Assembly: GCA_946807835.1 (NCBI GenBank)
Contig: OX327702.1
Span: 8,804,001 to 8,868,000, forward strand
DNA from: Ailanthus altissimus
Lineage: Eukaryota; Streptophyta; Magnoliopsida; Sapindales; Simaroubaceae
DNA: 64,000 nt
Reading direction: 5' to 3'
The notes under the pieces were generated by a model that was not told the DNA's origin, made no database searches, and saw nothing but the letters and a program-made list of their open reading frames with translations. Positions 35,774 through 47,894 of this stretch are shown in pieces (the first letter of the stretch is position 1; each line of letters opens with the position of its first letter). The translations under genes were made by a program, and so were the position numbers.

Positions 35774-38700
35774 ATGAACACACCTTCAAAATCAATGATC
35801 CCAAATTCGTCCTCCAAGGTGAGAGTAGTCGTGAGGGTTCGCCCTTTTCTCCCTCAAGAAATCTCGGCGAAAAATGGCGACCCGAAATCTTGTATTTCAG
35901 TTCTTGATAGAGATTCCGAATCTTGCAATGAAGTTACAGTTCATCTCAAAGATCCCAACACCATGTGAGTACTTCATTCTTTTTTTCTTTTTTGGCGTTT
36001 CTCTTGTTCTGTACTTTGTTCTTTAAATTTTGATTAAGGGGTTCGTTTTCTGTTTAGTCGAAATGAGTGTTTTCAGTTGGATTCATTCTTTGACCGAGAA
36101 GACGAGAATGTGAGCGAGATATTTTACAGTGAAGTGAATCCGCTGATTCCGGGGATCTTTCATGGCTGTAACGCTACTGTTTTCGCCTACGGGGCAACTG
36201 GGAGTGGTAAAACTTATACCATGCAGGTAGGCTTTTAATAGACGGTACCCGTTTATATTTCTTGAACTTGGTTTGGGCTACGGGGAAAATTGATATGAAA
36301 TGAAGAATGGAACTTTGAATTTTCTGTTTCATGTTGCCTTTTTTGCCGGAAATTTAAAAATTTCACCTCCTAAGCAAGTAAAATAGCTGAATTAACCTCA
36401 ATTTAGTTAATATTCTGCACCCAGTAAAAGAAAATTTAAAGTTTAAGGTTTTAGGGTCGTCTATTATAGAAAAAATTACATAATTTTTTATCACTGAAAT
36501 GTGACAAGTTCAACTCTTATTCAGCCAAACAATTGGATTTGTATTATAAAGTGGAATTTTTATCCTTGATAATGGAAAATTTAGAGTTCATGACCATAGT
36601 TTCTAGTATACTATCTGCTCTTTTCATTTAAATAACAATCGGAGCTTCAGTTTTATCTTATAATTGCTGGTCTCAGCCTAAATGAAAAATACTATTTTAG
36701 AGAAGGTGATGAGGATGTGGTTGGTGCTACAGGGTACTGCTGAGATGCCAGGCCTTATGCCGTTGGCAATGTCTACAATTCTATCTGCTTGCCAAAAAAC
36801 AGGAAGCACGGCAGAGATTTCATACTATGAAGTCTACATGGACAGGTGTTATGATCTTTTAGAAATCAAAACAAAGGAAATTGCAATTTTGGATGGTAAA
36901 GATGGGCAAATACATCTTAGGGGACTTTCTCGAGTCCCAATTAACTCGATGGATGAATTTCAAGAGGTATTCTCCCTTGGAATTCAAAGACGGAAAGTGG
37001 CATACACAGGGCTAAACGATGTTTCTAGTAGGAGCCATGGTGTACTAGTGATATATGTTTCTACTCGTCTGGGTGTTGATTCTGGCTCTGCTTTAATGGG
37101 CAAGCTTAACCTTATAGATTTAGCAGGTTTTTTCCGCACCTTTTAAGTACCTCAAATTGTTTTCAGTACATATATTGCTGTGTGGTTGGTATCTCCTATT
37201 TTTTTATCTGGTTTGACTTTTTTGTCAGGCAATGAAGATAATAGAAGGACCTGCAATGAAGGAATTCGTCTACAAGAGAGTGGGAAGATAAACCAGTCCT
37301 TGTTTGCATTGTCAAATGTGATATATGCGCTTAATAACAACAAGCCTCGAGTGCCATATAGGGAAAGTAAATTGACCCGTATATTGCAAGACTCTCTTGG
37401 AGGGACAAGTCGTGCCTTGATGGTTGCTTGTTTAGTAAGGATTGTTGTATTAGCTCATGATTACTCATATTTCTATATTGGTCTGTTATCAATAAATCCG
37501 CCAAAATGTAATTCAAATCTACTTTTTTTTTTTTTTTCCTTTAACAGAATCCTGGAGAGTACCAAGAATCTCTTCACACTGTTAGTTTGGCAGCTAGGTC
37601 ACGCCATATTTCAAATTCCGTTCTGACAGCTCAAAAACTTGAGACTCCAACTTTTAAAATTGACATGGAAGCAAAATTGCAAGCTTGGCTTGAATCCAAA
37701 GGCAAGACAAAGAGTGCACAAAGAACAATGATGTTTGGTTCTCCATTTAAGGGTAAAACACCTACTTCTATTAGCTCAGTCAAGAAAACTAATTATCATG
37801 GCTCCACGAAACTCAAGGTTTCTACCAAACACGGAGCTTCTAACGTTGAAGACAGGTAGGGGAAGAGAATATTACAATTCTTGATCAATTGGTGATTTAG
37901 TTCCCATAAATTATTTGGCTTATTTGTATGCAGACCTTTATGTGTTCCTTTCAGGACCTTATTACTTGGTGAAGGTTTAGGAGATTCTTGCCCAGAGGTG
38001 AGTTTTAGAATTTAGTAAAGCATGTCTTGTTTATAACACTTACTAGCAGTACTTTATATTTATGAACAATATTTAGAAAGATACGTGCTTAGAGAAAATA
38101 TATGTTATCGAACCTGTCAAAATGATACAATTTGAAAGCTGAACGATTCATGATACAGTTGTACAATTCAATTCGTATGATTTAGAAGATTTAAAACAAC
38201 GTTTGATCCTATGAAGGATTATTGTTTTAAAAGAATTTAAGATGGAAGTTCAAGGCTATATGAGATTTTATTGTATCAAATTTCTGACATTGCAGAGTTT
38301 GAACCATGCGGTTGCCAACTATACACAAGAAACAACTGTTGCTAATAATGGCTTTGTATCAGAAGCAACTGAACACTTACCTGGTATGTTGTTTCTATAA
38401 GAGACTTCTTGAAATATAAAATGGTGCTTTAGTCATTACGGTATGAGAGTTGGTTTGATGTTTTTCTAGTCATTATAGAATTTTCTGAGGCTTCCAAATT
38501 GTGTTGTAGATGAGCCATCAGAAGAGAAGGCAACTGTTTTGAGCTCAGTGGTATCATCACCAAATTGTGAGAGGAAAAATGCAATGCAAAATCCTCTTAG
38601 AAAAGCACTCTCCCCAATTAATGTAAATGCAAAGCCCCACAAGAATTTATCAGACACAGATCAACCGTGTACAGTACTTGAACCAAAGACCCCAATAACA

Positions 38701-39492
38701 CCTTTTCCTGTGACATGTCCAACCAACAAATTACATCCATTTGGCACCCCACTTGACAAATTCAGTGCACGAGGTTCTAGTTTGAAGGTATTTAGTATAC
38801 ATATAAAAGCATAATCTTTTCATTTTGAAACTTTTCGTGGTTCTGATTGCTTTGCATTTGATATACAGAGCTCCCTTATACAGGAATACATTGATTTCTT
38901 GAATACAGCCAGCAGGTACTTCTGTTATTACTCATTGTAAATCTTAAATGCTTTTTATTTATTTAAACTAAAATTTGCAATGGCTTTTTCCATATTTGCA
39001 GAGAAGAGCTAATGGAATTAAAGGTATGCCATGCTAATCAATAGTAATGATGCTGATAAATTCTGAGTATTACAGTATAAATTTGAATGACAATTTTGAG
39101 TGTCCAACCAGGGAATTGGACAGAAATTGGCAGATTACATATATGAACTCAGAGAAACTAGCCCCTTGAAATCGGTAAGTAAAGTTTGTTGATAATTATA
39201 ATATAAGTTGTTTGTATTCAATAACACTAAACAGTAAACACCTTAAACTGTCTCCCTCTGCAGCTGAGTGATTTAGAGAAGGTAGGGCTCTCAACCAAAC
39301 AGGTATACAACTTGTTACATCTAAAAGTGTTGCGAGTTTTAGCCATGAAAAAGAGATGAATGATGAATCTAATAATCTGAACTTCTTCTTAAAACACAGG
39401 TATATAACTTGTTCAGCAAAGCTGCACATGGAATTCTTGATAGACCCGAAGTTGCAAGTCCCAGTTATCAAGAAATTCTGCAGGTCAAATAA
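35774..39492 (+). CDS. Kinesin-10 family chromokinesin (KIN-10, KIF22/Kid-like), 13 exons
   Basis: Microtubule motor with an N-terminal motor domain and a C-terminal helix-hairpin-helix, likely acting on mitotic chromosomes or the spindle. Exons: 35774-35964, 36058-36226, 36733-37126, 37229-37434, 37548-37855, 37934-37997, 38296-38383, 38510-38787, 38869-38915, 39002-39023, 39112-39174, 39264-39302, 39400-39492. All introns are GT-AG and the frame is open throughout, giving 653 residues. Motor motifs: VRVRPF at 19-24, P-loop GATGSGKT at 109-116 (Gln usual at the second position), switch I NDVSSRSH at 215-222, switch II DLAGNE at 249-254, VPYRESKLT at 293-301. Residues 346-566 are Ser/Pro/Lys-rich and probably unstructured. 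A helix-hairpin-helix (LKGIG near 588-592) occupies about 570-640, as in KIF22, where it binds DNA. The match is to the plant KIN-10 subgroup; I do not assign a specific paralogue. The ATG is the first in frame, just before the conserved VRVRPF strand. Confidence 0.93.
37931..37955 (+). other. Tandem in-frame splice acceptors, kinesin intron 5
   Basis: Two acceptors, 'tgcag' ending at 37933 and 'ttcag' ending at 37954, are 21 bases apart. Both keep the reading frame and differ by seven codons, so the protein would be 653 or 646 residues. The segment lies in the poorly conserved linker after the motor domain. Confidence 0.6.
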
Positions 39493-40085
39493 CTAATTTG
39501 CGGATTGCTCATCCTCCATCTCCTTGGATTGGACGTGGTTGTAGTATTATGATTGGTGCTTTATTTGCTGCATCATATGTTCTAAAAGTAGTTCTAGATG
39601 TAACCTACCTCTTCTATTGTAAAAAGATAATTCGTTAATGTTTCTTCTCAGCGGAGAAAACAGTAGATTGCTGTGTGAATTTACTGATTGTCTGTACTGA
39701 AATCAGTTAAAAAGATGATATGATATTGGCCCATTATAAGGCATTATGGTCTGTAACTCTGAATTTACTGGGATTTGGGAAAGCTTCAATGACAAAAGAA
39801 AGAGAGGAAATAAATGAATGGATAGAAAAAAACACCATTTCAGAACAGAAGGTAGTAGTGGTATTCATTTATACTAAAACTCATTCCGTTCTCAGTTTAT
39901 ACAGAAAATAATACCATAAGATAAAGAAACAGAGATGCATAAAGTACTATATACTATAAAAAAAAACTCAAAGACCAAGCGGCCCTCTGAAATATCATGT
40001 CACTAGCTTACTACTACATATATAATTTAATCATTATTTTATGCTTGAAAAGGGCATCTCTGCTTTAAATAGGCCGGTCAATCTC
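39493..40085. other. Convergent 3' intergenic space between kinesin and metallothionein
   Basis: The two genes point toward each other, with their stop codons 593 bases apart. The 3' untranslated regions of both must lie here. I see no canonical AATAAA that decides either end. A 63-codon plus-strand open frame at 39720-39911 has no recognisable domain and is not supported. Confidence 0.7.
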
Positions 40086-40507
40086 TCATTTACAGTTGCA
40101 TGGGTTGCAGTTGCAGGTGGGTCCGCACTTGCACCCGCCATTCTCGCATCCTCCGGCGGTTCCAGATCCCTCGTTCCTGCATGCATGCAGTAATGAGTAA
40201 TCCCACAAAATCAGTGATAAGAAAACAGGTGATGATTTCAAATTCTAAAGAGACTCGTAGTATATACATACGCCTTGTCTGGTGCAGCCTGAGGAACAAG
40301 GCTCTCGGCAGTAACACTCTTCTTTTCACTGAGAAACAGGTAGATCATTTTTTATTTAGTATGTTAAAAAAAATTTATCATACTAGTTATATTATACTAA
40401 CATTATAGCAAAAGAATTGCATCAACAAAGCTTCAGCTTCCGATAATTTACCCTTCACAGCCGCATTTGGGATCCATAGCAGGAGCATTTCCACCACAGC
40501 AAGCCAT
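40086..40507 (-). CDS. Metallothionein-like protein, three exons
   Basis: Small cysteine-rich metal-binding protein, cytosolic in known plant families, where it chelates Cu, Zn or Cd ions. Exons on the minus strand: 40507-40452, 40328-40272, 40176-40086; both introns are GT-AG and join phase 2 to phase 2. The 67-residue product starts MACCGGN, continues with KCGCEG, has a Cys-free linker of about 28 residues rich in Ala, Lys and Glu, and ends with a C-domain (GGCENGGCKCGPTC, then NCNPCNCK). It has 11 Cys: four N-terminal and seven C-terminal, in CC and CxC patterns. The layout of two Cys domains around a linker is that of plant type 1-3 metallothioneins, and the MxCCGGN start recalls type 2, but the N-domain is shorter than the eight-Cys norm. 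Two introns is closer to type 3. I leave the type open. Confidence 0.85.
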
Positions 40508-40610
40508 CTGTGGGATGTCAATGAATGTTTGTTTATGCAAGACTAAAGCAGTTACTCTGATGAGAATTGAGATATGGGATGAATGATGAGCATGAAGCTT
40601 TGGGCCTAAA

Positions 40611-40618
40611 ATTTATAG
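40611..40618 (-). promoter_or_regulatory. TATA box of the metallothionein-like gene
   Basis: The minus strand reads CTATAAAT about 105 bases upstream of the start codon, in a GC-poorer context that fits a core promoter and a short 5' leader. Confidence 0.65.
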
Positions 40619-41056
40619 AGCGGAAAGACGTTTCATATCAACCGTCCACGTTTCAAGATCTTACATAATGTTTATCTATCCCCTTCCCAATCAAAGTTCA
40701 AAGATTCAAAAATCTGTTACGAGATTATCGCATGCGGAATTTTCTTTTGTCCTTTTTTCTCGTTCTTGGTTAACGGTTCTGGGTCTTCCTTTTTTGGCGC
40801 ATCTCTAGACTGTGCGTACTTCAATTCATATTTGGTTCTTCACCGTATGATCAGAACGGATCCGATGGTTGAGGTTTTTGAGTTGTGGACCCCTTTTCTA
40901 CAAACTATCATAAGCATGCCATTTGCCAATCAAACATTAACGTGGATCAAATTAGTGGTTTAGGATTGGAAAGTTTTGGAAATGGCCCAAATTTTGGGTC
41001 TATTTCTTTTTATATTTCTAGCCAAAACATTTGAAATGGACATAATTTGTCTTCGT

Positions 41057-41082
41057 TATATATATATATATATATATATATT
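41057..41082 (+). repeat. (TA)n microsatellite
   Basis: An uninterrupted run of about 13 TA units. Confidence 0.95.
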
Positions 41083-41084
41083 CT

Positions 41085-42270
41085 AATGAAAACCGTTCCC
41101 ACACTTTAAGACAAATAAACAAAAATCTTAAACCTAAACACTTCAAATTAGCGGCATTGACCGGCAATAACTTGTAGATGGATGGTAGAGAGAGACTGTC
41201 TACTAAAATAATTAATACTTAGTAAGTTTTTGTAATTAATATGGAAAAATTATTAGATTATGATTAAAATGTGTGAAATGTGGATACATTGTGTTGAAAA
41301 TAGATAAAATAAATAAATAGCTAAAAAGTGAAAAAAAATTAGTTGAAATCATTGAGAATCTAAAAAATGATAGTAGTTGGGGAGGCGACATGTGTCGTAC
41401 AACCGCACGAGAATGCCGTGCGAAAATCAATTTTTATATTGTGAAAACCAAACATATATTTAAGTTAAAATCTATTTAATTAATTAAAAATATGAAATAT
41501 AAATTACTTTAATTAAGTTGTAAAATTGTATTTAATAAATTACTTAATTAATTAAATAATTTTTTATTAATTGAATAATTTTTTATTTAATAACATTTAA
41601 AAATGTCAACATCTTTTAACAATTTAATAATTAAATAATACTTTTATTTTTAATGCAGTTTGTTAATTTATATTTCTTTAGTTAGTTAGTGTATTTAATT
41701 TAAGAAAATTATTATTCTGTTCAATTTATTTATTAAATAAATAATTAAAGTTTAATATTAATTACTTAATTAATTATAAAATTAAAATAATATTTTATTT
41801 TTATTTTTAATTTAGAATATTTTCATTAATACTTTTGAGGTATTGACTAATTTCAATCAAACCTATTAGTTTAGAAAATAGGCAGTAATGCCCAACTTGG
41901 GAACCTTTTGTTAAAATTAATTGTCAAAAAATTAATGTCATCATTTTAATATTATTTTATCCAAACAGTCCTTATCCCGTATCCAAACACTCATTTACTT
42001 GCATCAAAATACATTTATTCTCTTATCCAAATAAGTTTATCTTTGTATCCAAATATTTAATTTTCTTTTAAAAAAATAATAAAATAAATAAAATATTAAA
42101 AAAAAAACACAAAGGCGACTTATTGTCTGGCGGCCAAATGACCGCTAGTTACCGGCGACTAAAATGGCCACTAACCAGCGGCTATAATGCGACAAGAATG
42201 GGTGTTGGTCTGACTACCAAAGTAACTAATAACCATTAGGATAAAATATCAAATATAAATTAGATTAAAA
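41085..42270. other. AT-rich stretch; small GC-rich patch at 42110-42190
   Basis: No gene is supported. The interval is dominated by 'aattaatt' and 'tatttaat' words. At 42110-42190 a short patch carries 'gcggccaaatgaccgc' (an inverted repeat), 'ccggcgact' and 'ccagcggct', similar in style to the GC-rich clusters of the LTRs but not identical. Confidence 0.45.
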
Positions 42271-42660
42271 TTTTTCTTTTTTTATGCGTGGTACTGTTCA
42301 CAAGCAATGTTCACGATTACTGTTCACCCCGCACTGTTTATATGGTTGGGCATTGAGACGCTGAAGATGTTAGAATTTTCGCTGGGTTGAATATTGTTCC
42401 CTGTTGGAGTGTTTTATTGTAATAACTCACTATTTATGAATTGTAGCAGATTATTGTAGTAAATTTTGAAAATTTTCCTTGTTTTCTTTTGATTTTCATT
42501 CCTAATTGCTTCATTGGCTCCAAACTTATAAAATAACAATAAAACATATAAAAAAACCTATTATTCTTATTAAAATAAGTAATTAATCAAATTAATAGAA
42601 TGTAAATAATAGATACAATTTACGTTTATCATGAATGAAAACTTCAAACTTGAAACTCTC
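42270..42660. mobile_element. Possible LTR fragment, unassigned
   Basis: Repeated 'actgttca' words (42292-42330) and a phrase 'cttataaaataacaataaaacat' near 42527 resemble the start-proximal part of the Athila-like LTR at 31745-31775. No termini or target duplication could be fixed. Confidence 0.3.
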
Positions 42661-43880
42661 CATAAATTATGTCTTAACCTTTGTTGATCTTCTCAAAGTA
42701 CAATAAAGAAATGCACCACTCTCCTCCAAAAAAAAAAAAAAAAAAAACTCCAAAGCTCAAGTTAGTGTATAATTAACACAAGCATGTGGTGTGTTGGAGT
42801 AATCCTAACTAATAGGATAATACTTTATGATATGTGTAATGTGTATGCTCATGTTATTTCTTAATGTATTTCTTAATATATTTTCTAATGAATGTAAACA
42901 TATAATATATGCTTTATTATAGTATAATGTGACATAGTTTCAATTATAGTCTGTCTAAAATAATAGAGTTGAATTCATATACAAATATACTTATCATGAC
43001 AAGATGAAACTTTATCATAATATGAAAATATGATAAGCTTATAATGATATGATAATGTGATAGAGTTATAATCTAAATAAAATATAAAGACATAAATTGA
43101 ATAAAAGTAATTCTTATCATTTAACCAATTTGGTCTTTTACCTTTTTTTGGGCCTTATTTAATTGTTCATGTGCTCTTTTAAAAAGGCACAATAAAGTGG
43201 GTTGCTGGACTTATTTAATAATAGACCTAACAATGACAAACAAAAATATAATGTGTATAAATTTTCATATAGCTTTTAAGTACATTTAATTATTGTTGAG
43301 ATTAATAATTTATTATAATTAAGATTGATTTATTGTTTTTATTATCTAAGGTTTGGATTTAAAGACAATAACAGTTTGTAGTGAGGTATTTGCACATAGA
43401 ATTAGTGACTGCTTCCTACCATAGGGATTCCACTGTTTAGGATGTTGAAACAACAATTTTGTAAAAGGATTTCATATGTTCTTAATCTATTTTACTACAT
43501 TCACATCATATAATTATTGTTAGTACCTAATAATTATGTGATATATATAAATTTTTTTTATAGGTTCTAGAGGTACATTATAAATTAATATCGAAAGAAC
43601 ATGAAAAGAAGGAGACCATTAGGTTGATCAGATGAGAATTCCAGTAAGGAGCTATGTCAGAGACTTGCCATTTCATGGTGTTGTACAAACCTTAAGAAGC
43701 TTTTTTTGTTTTATTGACCCTAATAATAATATAGATGTTAAGGGTAGCTAGTATAAGAAGCCTGCAAGTATCTAGAGTAATGTTATATTATCTTGGATGC
43801 TTATTTAATTTTTTGACGAAATTATCTTAATTAGTGTACTAAATTGTAAATTGACTATGACTATTTATGTATAGCTTGAA
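42660..43880. other. AT-rich stretch, no supported gene
   Basis: Contains an A run at 42729-42747 and a partial, diverged copy of the 44.1-kb repeat module (42750-42790, 'ctccaaagctcaagttagtgt'). Nothing else is supported. Confidence 0.4.
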
Positions 43881-44069
43881 CATAATATGTCATCAATTAT
43901 GACATTGCAAAAAGATTAAACATCTGCGGAATAGTTAAGGTTAGACAAAGTAAAGCTGATGCAAAGAATGAATTAGGACAAAGAGTTGGTTTTTCAAGGG
44001 GTGGATCGGGTCTAGGATGATATTCTGCATCAAATGAAGTTGATGATATAATATTTCTAGTCATGTACC

Positions 44070-44760
44070 TTTCAGCTGAAATTTTCAGAGTTTGGAACTC
44101 CATGAATTGTCCGTCTTGTCCTTGTTTACTATTGAAATTTACAGGAATGCACTGTCCTTCTTTTAAAAAAAAAATACTCTAATGCTCAAGTCAATGTTTA
44201 TTCGAGAAAAATGGTGTTAGTATGTGAGAGTGTTGCAAAGACAAGTTGGATGCTCTTAAATTTTCTAATAAATAAACATGTATGTGATTCAATACTTCAT
44301 GAATGAATGAACTAATTATTTCAGAATAGAACATAATGAATTGTGAATAAAGTTGCATGTTTTTTTATAGTGCATAAATTCGAATTCGTGTCAAAGTATG
44401 AATGCATAAATTTCTCATCAAATTATGAATTCTATTAAATGTGAGTTAATTAGCAATCATAATCTATTTCAAAATATTCAATCAAAGAAGAAGAATTTAA
44501 GTCGAATTTCTGTATTTGTAGGAGATGTTTTTTTAATGTAAAATAATAAGTAATTAATTAAAATCTGAATTAAATTCAAATTTTTATTTATTCTCACTCC
44601 TTCATCACTTACACAACCTTACACAACCTGTTCATATGATCCACTCCAATTACTTGGAATGTTAAATCTAAAATTTTGGTCAAGTCCTCTTAAAGGTTGA
44701 GCTTTGCACAAGTTTTTTGGGTCATTCAAATAATAAGCTTAACATAGGCTGTCTTGGTTA
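44070..44760 (+). repeat. Dispersed repeat module, copy 1
   Basis: Shares with 46330-46980 a series of collinear words: 'atgaattgtcc', 'atccttg/gtccttg', 'atgctcaagtca', 'tggtgttagtatgtga', 'catgaatgaatgaac', 'aaagttgcatg', 'tgagttaatta' and 'acttaca'. The two copies are diverged and about 2.25 kb apart in the same orientation. They may be LTRs of one old element, but no TG...CA termini or coding remnant between them was recognised. Confidence 0.6.
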
Positions 44761-45099
44761 CATTTCTTTGGTTGCATTTTTAGTAAGGCAAATGGATTCA
44801 CGGTTCCAGGCTATCTACGTGCTTTCATTTCAACTTGAATATCATTAATGATTCCTTTTGAAGGAGTAATTGATTCGGGAGGGTTCCTTGCAGAATCCCA
44901 ACTCAAGTGTAAATAAGACTTCCCAATTTTTTTTTTAAATATGAAATGATGGTAGCAAACACCTAGAAAAAGGTGTAAACAACAAGGAATTTTGAAGCAA
45001 TTCGGTTCTAAGTAAACTAGAACTAAAAAAAAGAAGCCTTTTTTTGTTCCTTATTTCCTCATCTGAAGGAGATTATGGGTTCCACAATGTTTCTTGAAC

Positions 45100-46075
45100 T
45101 TATGAAAATTAGATTAATGAGCTGTACAAGATTGAAAAAAGAAAATACAGTGACGAGCTCATTTGGCAATGAGTTGTGGTGATTGATTCAGTTTTCGATC
45201 TCTTTTAGTGATTCCAATGGTCATATGATGACGTGAACCATGTGGAATTGTTGCCCAGCCTTTTCTGAGTTAGTCAAGACTTTATTGATGATAAATGGTG
45301 ATGGAAATATTGAGATTCAAATGGACAGTTGCTGATTGGGTTTTTGACTTGTTTCTAATGCTTTCGGTGGTGATTGGCGGCAAGAATCACAAGGGAAACT
45401 TGGTCGGCACTTTATAAGTTAATTGGAGAACTCATCGGTGATAAACGATGACCAAACTGACGGTTGACGACCATGAGTGGTGTTCTCGTGGTGGCTAAGG
45501 TTTTACTTTCAATATCTTTATAAACATTTTTGAGCTTCCACGCCAGCAAGAATAGCTACCTTAATGGTTCCTCTGCCATAATTTGTTATTTTCTTAGCAC
45601 AGGTCTCTGGTTCAATTCCTAGCACCAACGTTTCCTATATATTCTTCCTTTTCTTCTTATTGTTTTGAGTTTCTATTTTGATGTTTTATTATTTTTGTCC
45701 GTATGCTTTTGTCATGGCAAGCCATCTTCCTTGGTGGTTCTACTGCTATAATTTACTTTGGTTCTCCTTCTCACAGGTTCTAAGTTCAATTCCTAAGCTG
45801 GCCTCCTTCGTTTTCCTTTCTTTCATCTTTTTTTTTCTTTCTTTTTTTTCCAATTCTAATTTTTTTCTTCTTTTTTCCTCTCATTTTCTTCTATGTTTTT
45901 TCTTTTCTTTTCTTTTCATTTTTCCCTTCTTTTTCTTCTTCCTCTTTTCTATAACTGGTTACCGTAAAGTTTGGTCATTCAAGTTTTTCATGAACGGCAC
46001 AACTAAAAGCTCTAAAATTTGAAACTCTATGAATTGTCTATCTTATCCTTGTTTACTCCTCGAATTTGTAAGAAT
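45100..46075 (+). repeat. Interior of the repeat pair with CT-rich tracts and a third partial module
   Basis: Includes GGTGATNN-type repeated words (45290-45460, for example 'ggtgataaacgatgac'), a pyrimidine tract (45800-45960), and at 45960-46075 a third partial copy of the start of the module ('gctctaaaatttgaaactctatg'). Phe/Ser-rich open frames at 45678-46235 are translations of CT-rich DNA. Confidence 0.45.
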
Positions 46076-46099
46076 GCATTTTAGTAAGAAAAAAAATAA

Positions 46100-46265
46100 T
46101 CTAGTGGTTTATTCTTTATTCTTTTTTTGTTCTTTCTTTCTTTCTCGATTTTGTTTTTTGTTTTTTACTTTTTTTTCTTCCGGTTTTCTTCTTCATTTTT
46201 TTCTTTTCTTTTTGTTTTTCCCTTCTTTGTTTTAATTTTCTTTTCTTTCCATTTTCCCCATTTTT
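46100..46265 (+). repeat. Polypyrimidine tract
   Basis: About 165 bases of almost pure T and C ('ctttttttgttctttctttc' style), parallel to the tract at 45800-45960. Both follow a copy of the same short module, so the module and tract were duplicated together. Confidence 0.8.
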
Positions 46266-46329
46266 TTTCTATAACAAGTTACTAGAAAGTTTGCCTTTTC
46301 ACTCAAGTTTCCCATAAATAGCACCGTTG

Positions 46330-46980
46330 AAAGCTCTAAAGTTTGAAACGATATGAATTGTCCATTTTATCCTTGCTTATTCCTTGAATTTGTGAAAATA
46401 CATCATCCTCATACAAAAAATACTTCGATGCTTAAGTCAGTATTTATTTGAAAAAGGTGGTGTTAGTATGTGAATTTGTTGCAAAGAAAAGTAAGATGCT
46501 CTCAAATTTTCTAATGAATAAACGTGCATATAAATCAAACTTCCATGAATGAATGAACTGAATATTTCATAATAGAACAAAATAAATAATGAGCAAAGTT
46601 GCATGCTTATTTATAATGTACAAATCCTAATTTGTGTTAAAGTATAAATGTATGAATTCAAATCTTCATATTATAAATTTAATTAAATGTGAGTTAATTA
46701 AAAATTCTAATTTATTTCAGAATCATCATTCAAAGAAGAAAGATTTAAGTTAGATTCCTCCACTTAGGGGAAATTCTTCTTTATATAGAATAATAATCAT
46801 TAATTAAAATCTAAATAGAATTCGAATTTTAATATGTTCCTACTTCCCTATAACTTACACAATCCTTTTTGTGGGATCTATGGGTTAGCGGGTCTAGTTA
46901 CCTAGCATGTTGCATCTAAAATTTAGGTCGAGTCTTCTTAAAGATTAAACTTTGCGTGAGTTATTTGGACAATTCAAATA
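46330..46980 (+). repeat. Dispersed repeat module, copy 2
   Basis: Second copy of the module at 44070-44760, in the same orientation; see the shared words listed there. Ends near 'attcaaataataggcccaaca'. 46980-47870 has no supported gene. Confidence 0.6.
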
Positions 46981-47894
46981 ATAGGCCCAACACAAGCAAA
47001 CACAAATCAAACTATGGTAAGGGAATAAATATAACTTACAAAAAATTAAATTAGTTCACTTCATATATCCATTGATTTTTTTGTTTCAGTTTGGATAAAA
47101 CATAATGGATGATGTTCAAACTCCACCAGTTGGATATGACTTATAACAGACATGTAATATCATCCTCCCATAACTGTACAAATCTTACTTGATGTTGCAA
47201 AAGTATGAGTATGTTTTCGGTGGTAGTACAAAGTTACATTGATAAAACACACCCCATTTACTAATCCCATACTAAGGAAGATCATAAAGAGAGAGACAGA
47301 ACTCTAGGTATAACCTCAATACAATGAGATCGAGCTAGACATGAATCTATTACATTCGATAAACTTGGTTATTCAAGCAGAGTTTGAGACTCAAGTTCAT
47401 AATAGTGAGGGTCATATCAGCCTGGGATTGATGCTCATGATTTCATAAGCTATTAAACAACTGGTTGGATAACTTTGTAAGGACATGAATGTTTTTATAT
47501 TTTTTAGTCCAACTATTTTTTTTACTTTATTTATCTGCTTATACATATATGTTAGGTTTTGTAGCATATTAATAAGTACTAGAGGTTAGTCTGTCAACAT
47601 CAATGCAAGTATCAACAAACATTGCCACAAAGGCCCATTATTGCAAAAACGTATTTTTTGTTATTTTTTCAATAGATTTTGTTTTACAAGTAGGCGCACA
47701 TCCTTTGGTTTTTCATTTCAGGTATGCACTGGTGGAAGAGTAGTTTCACAAGAGAAAATTTAAAATATGTGACATTCATATTTACTATTTTCTTGTTTTA
47801 TTATAAATTTAAGAGAATTATAATTATATCTACAACTAATTTTCCCATACTTTATTTGCCATTACATGGGGCCCAATATTGTTGTCACATAGAT

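Noticed and set aside
39720..39911. 63-codon open frame after the kinesin
   Set aside because: No domain, no splice or promoter context, and it lies in the shared 3' region of two convergent genes.
40272..40328. Alternative frame of metallothionein exon 2 rich in Cys (CYCREPCSSGC)
   Set aside because: No canonical donor/acceptor combination with exons 1 and 3 reaches that frame; the phase-consistent reading gives the Cys-free linker expected between the two Cys domains.
45678..46235. Phe/Ser-rich open frames that look like membrane proteins
   Set aside because: They translate polypyrimidine tracts; hydrophobicity is an artefact of TTC/TTT/TCT codons.
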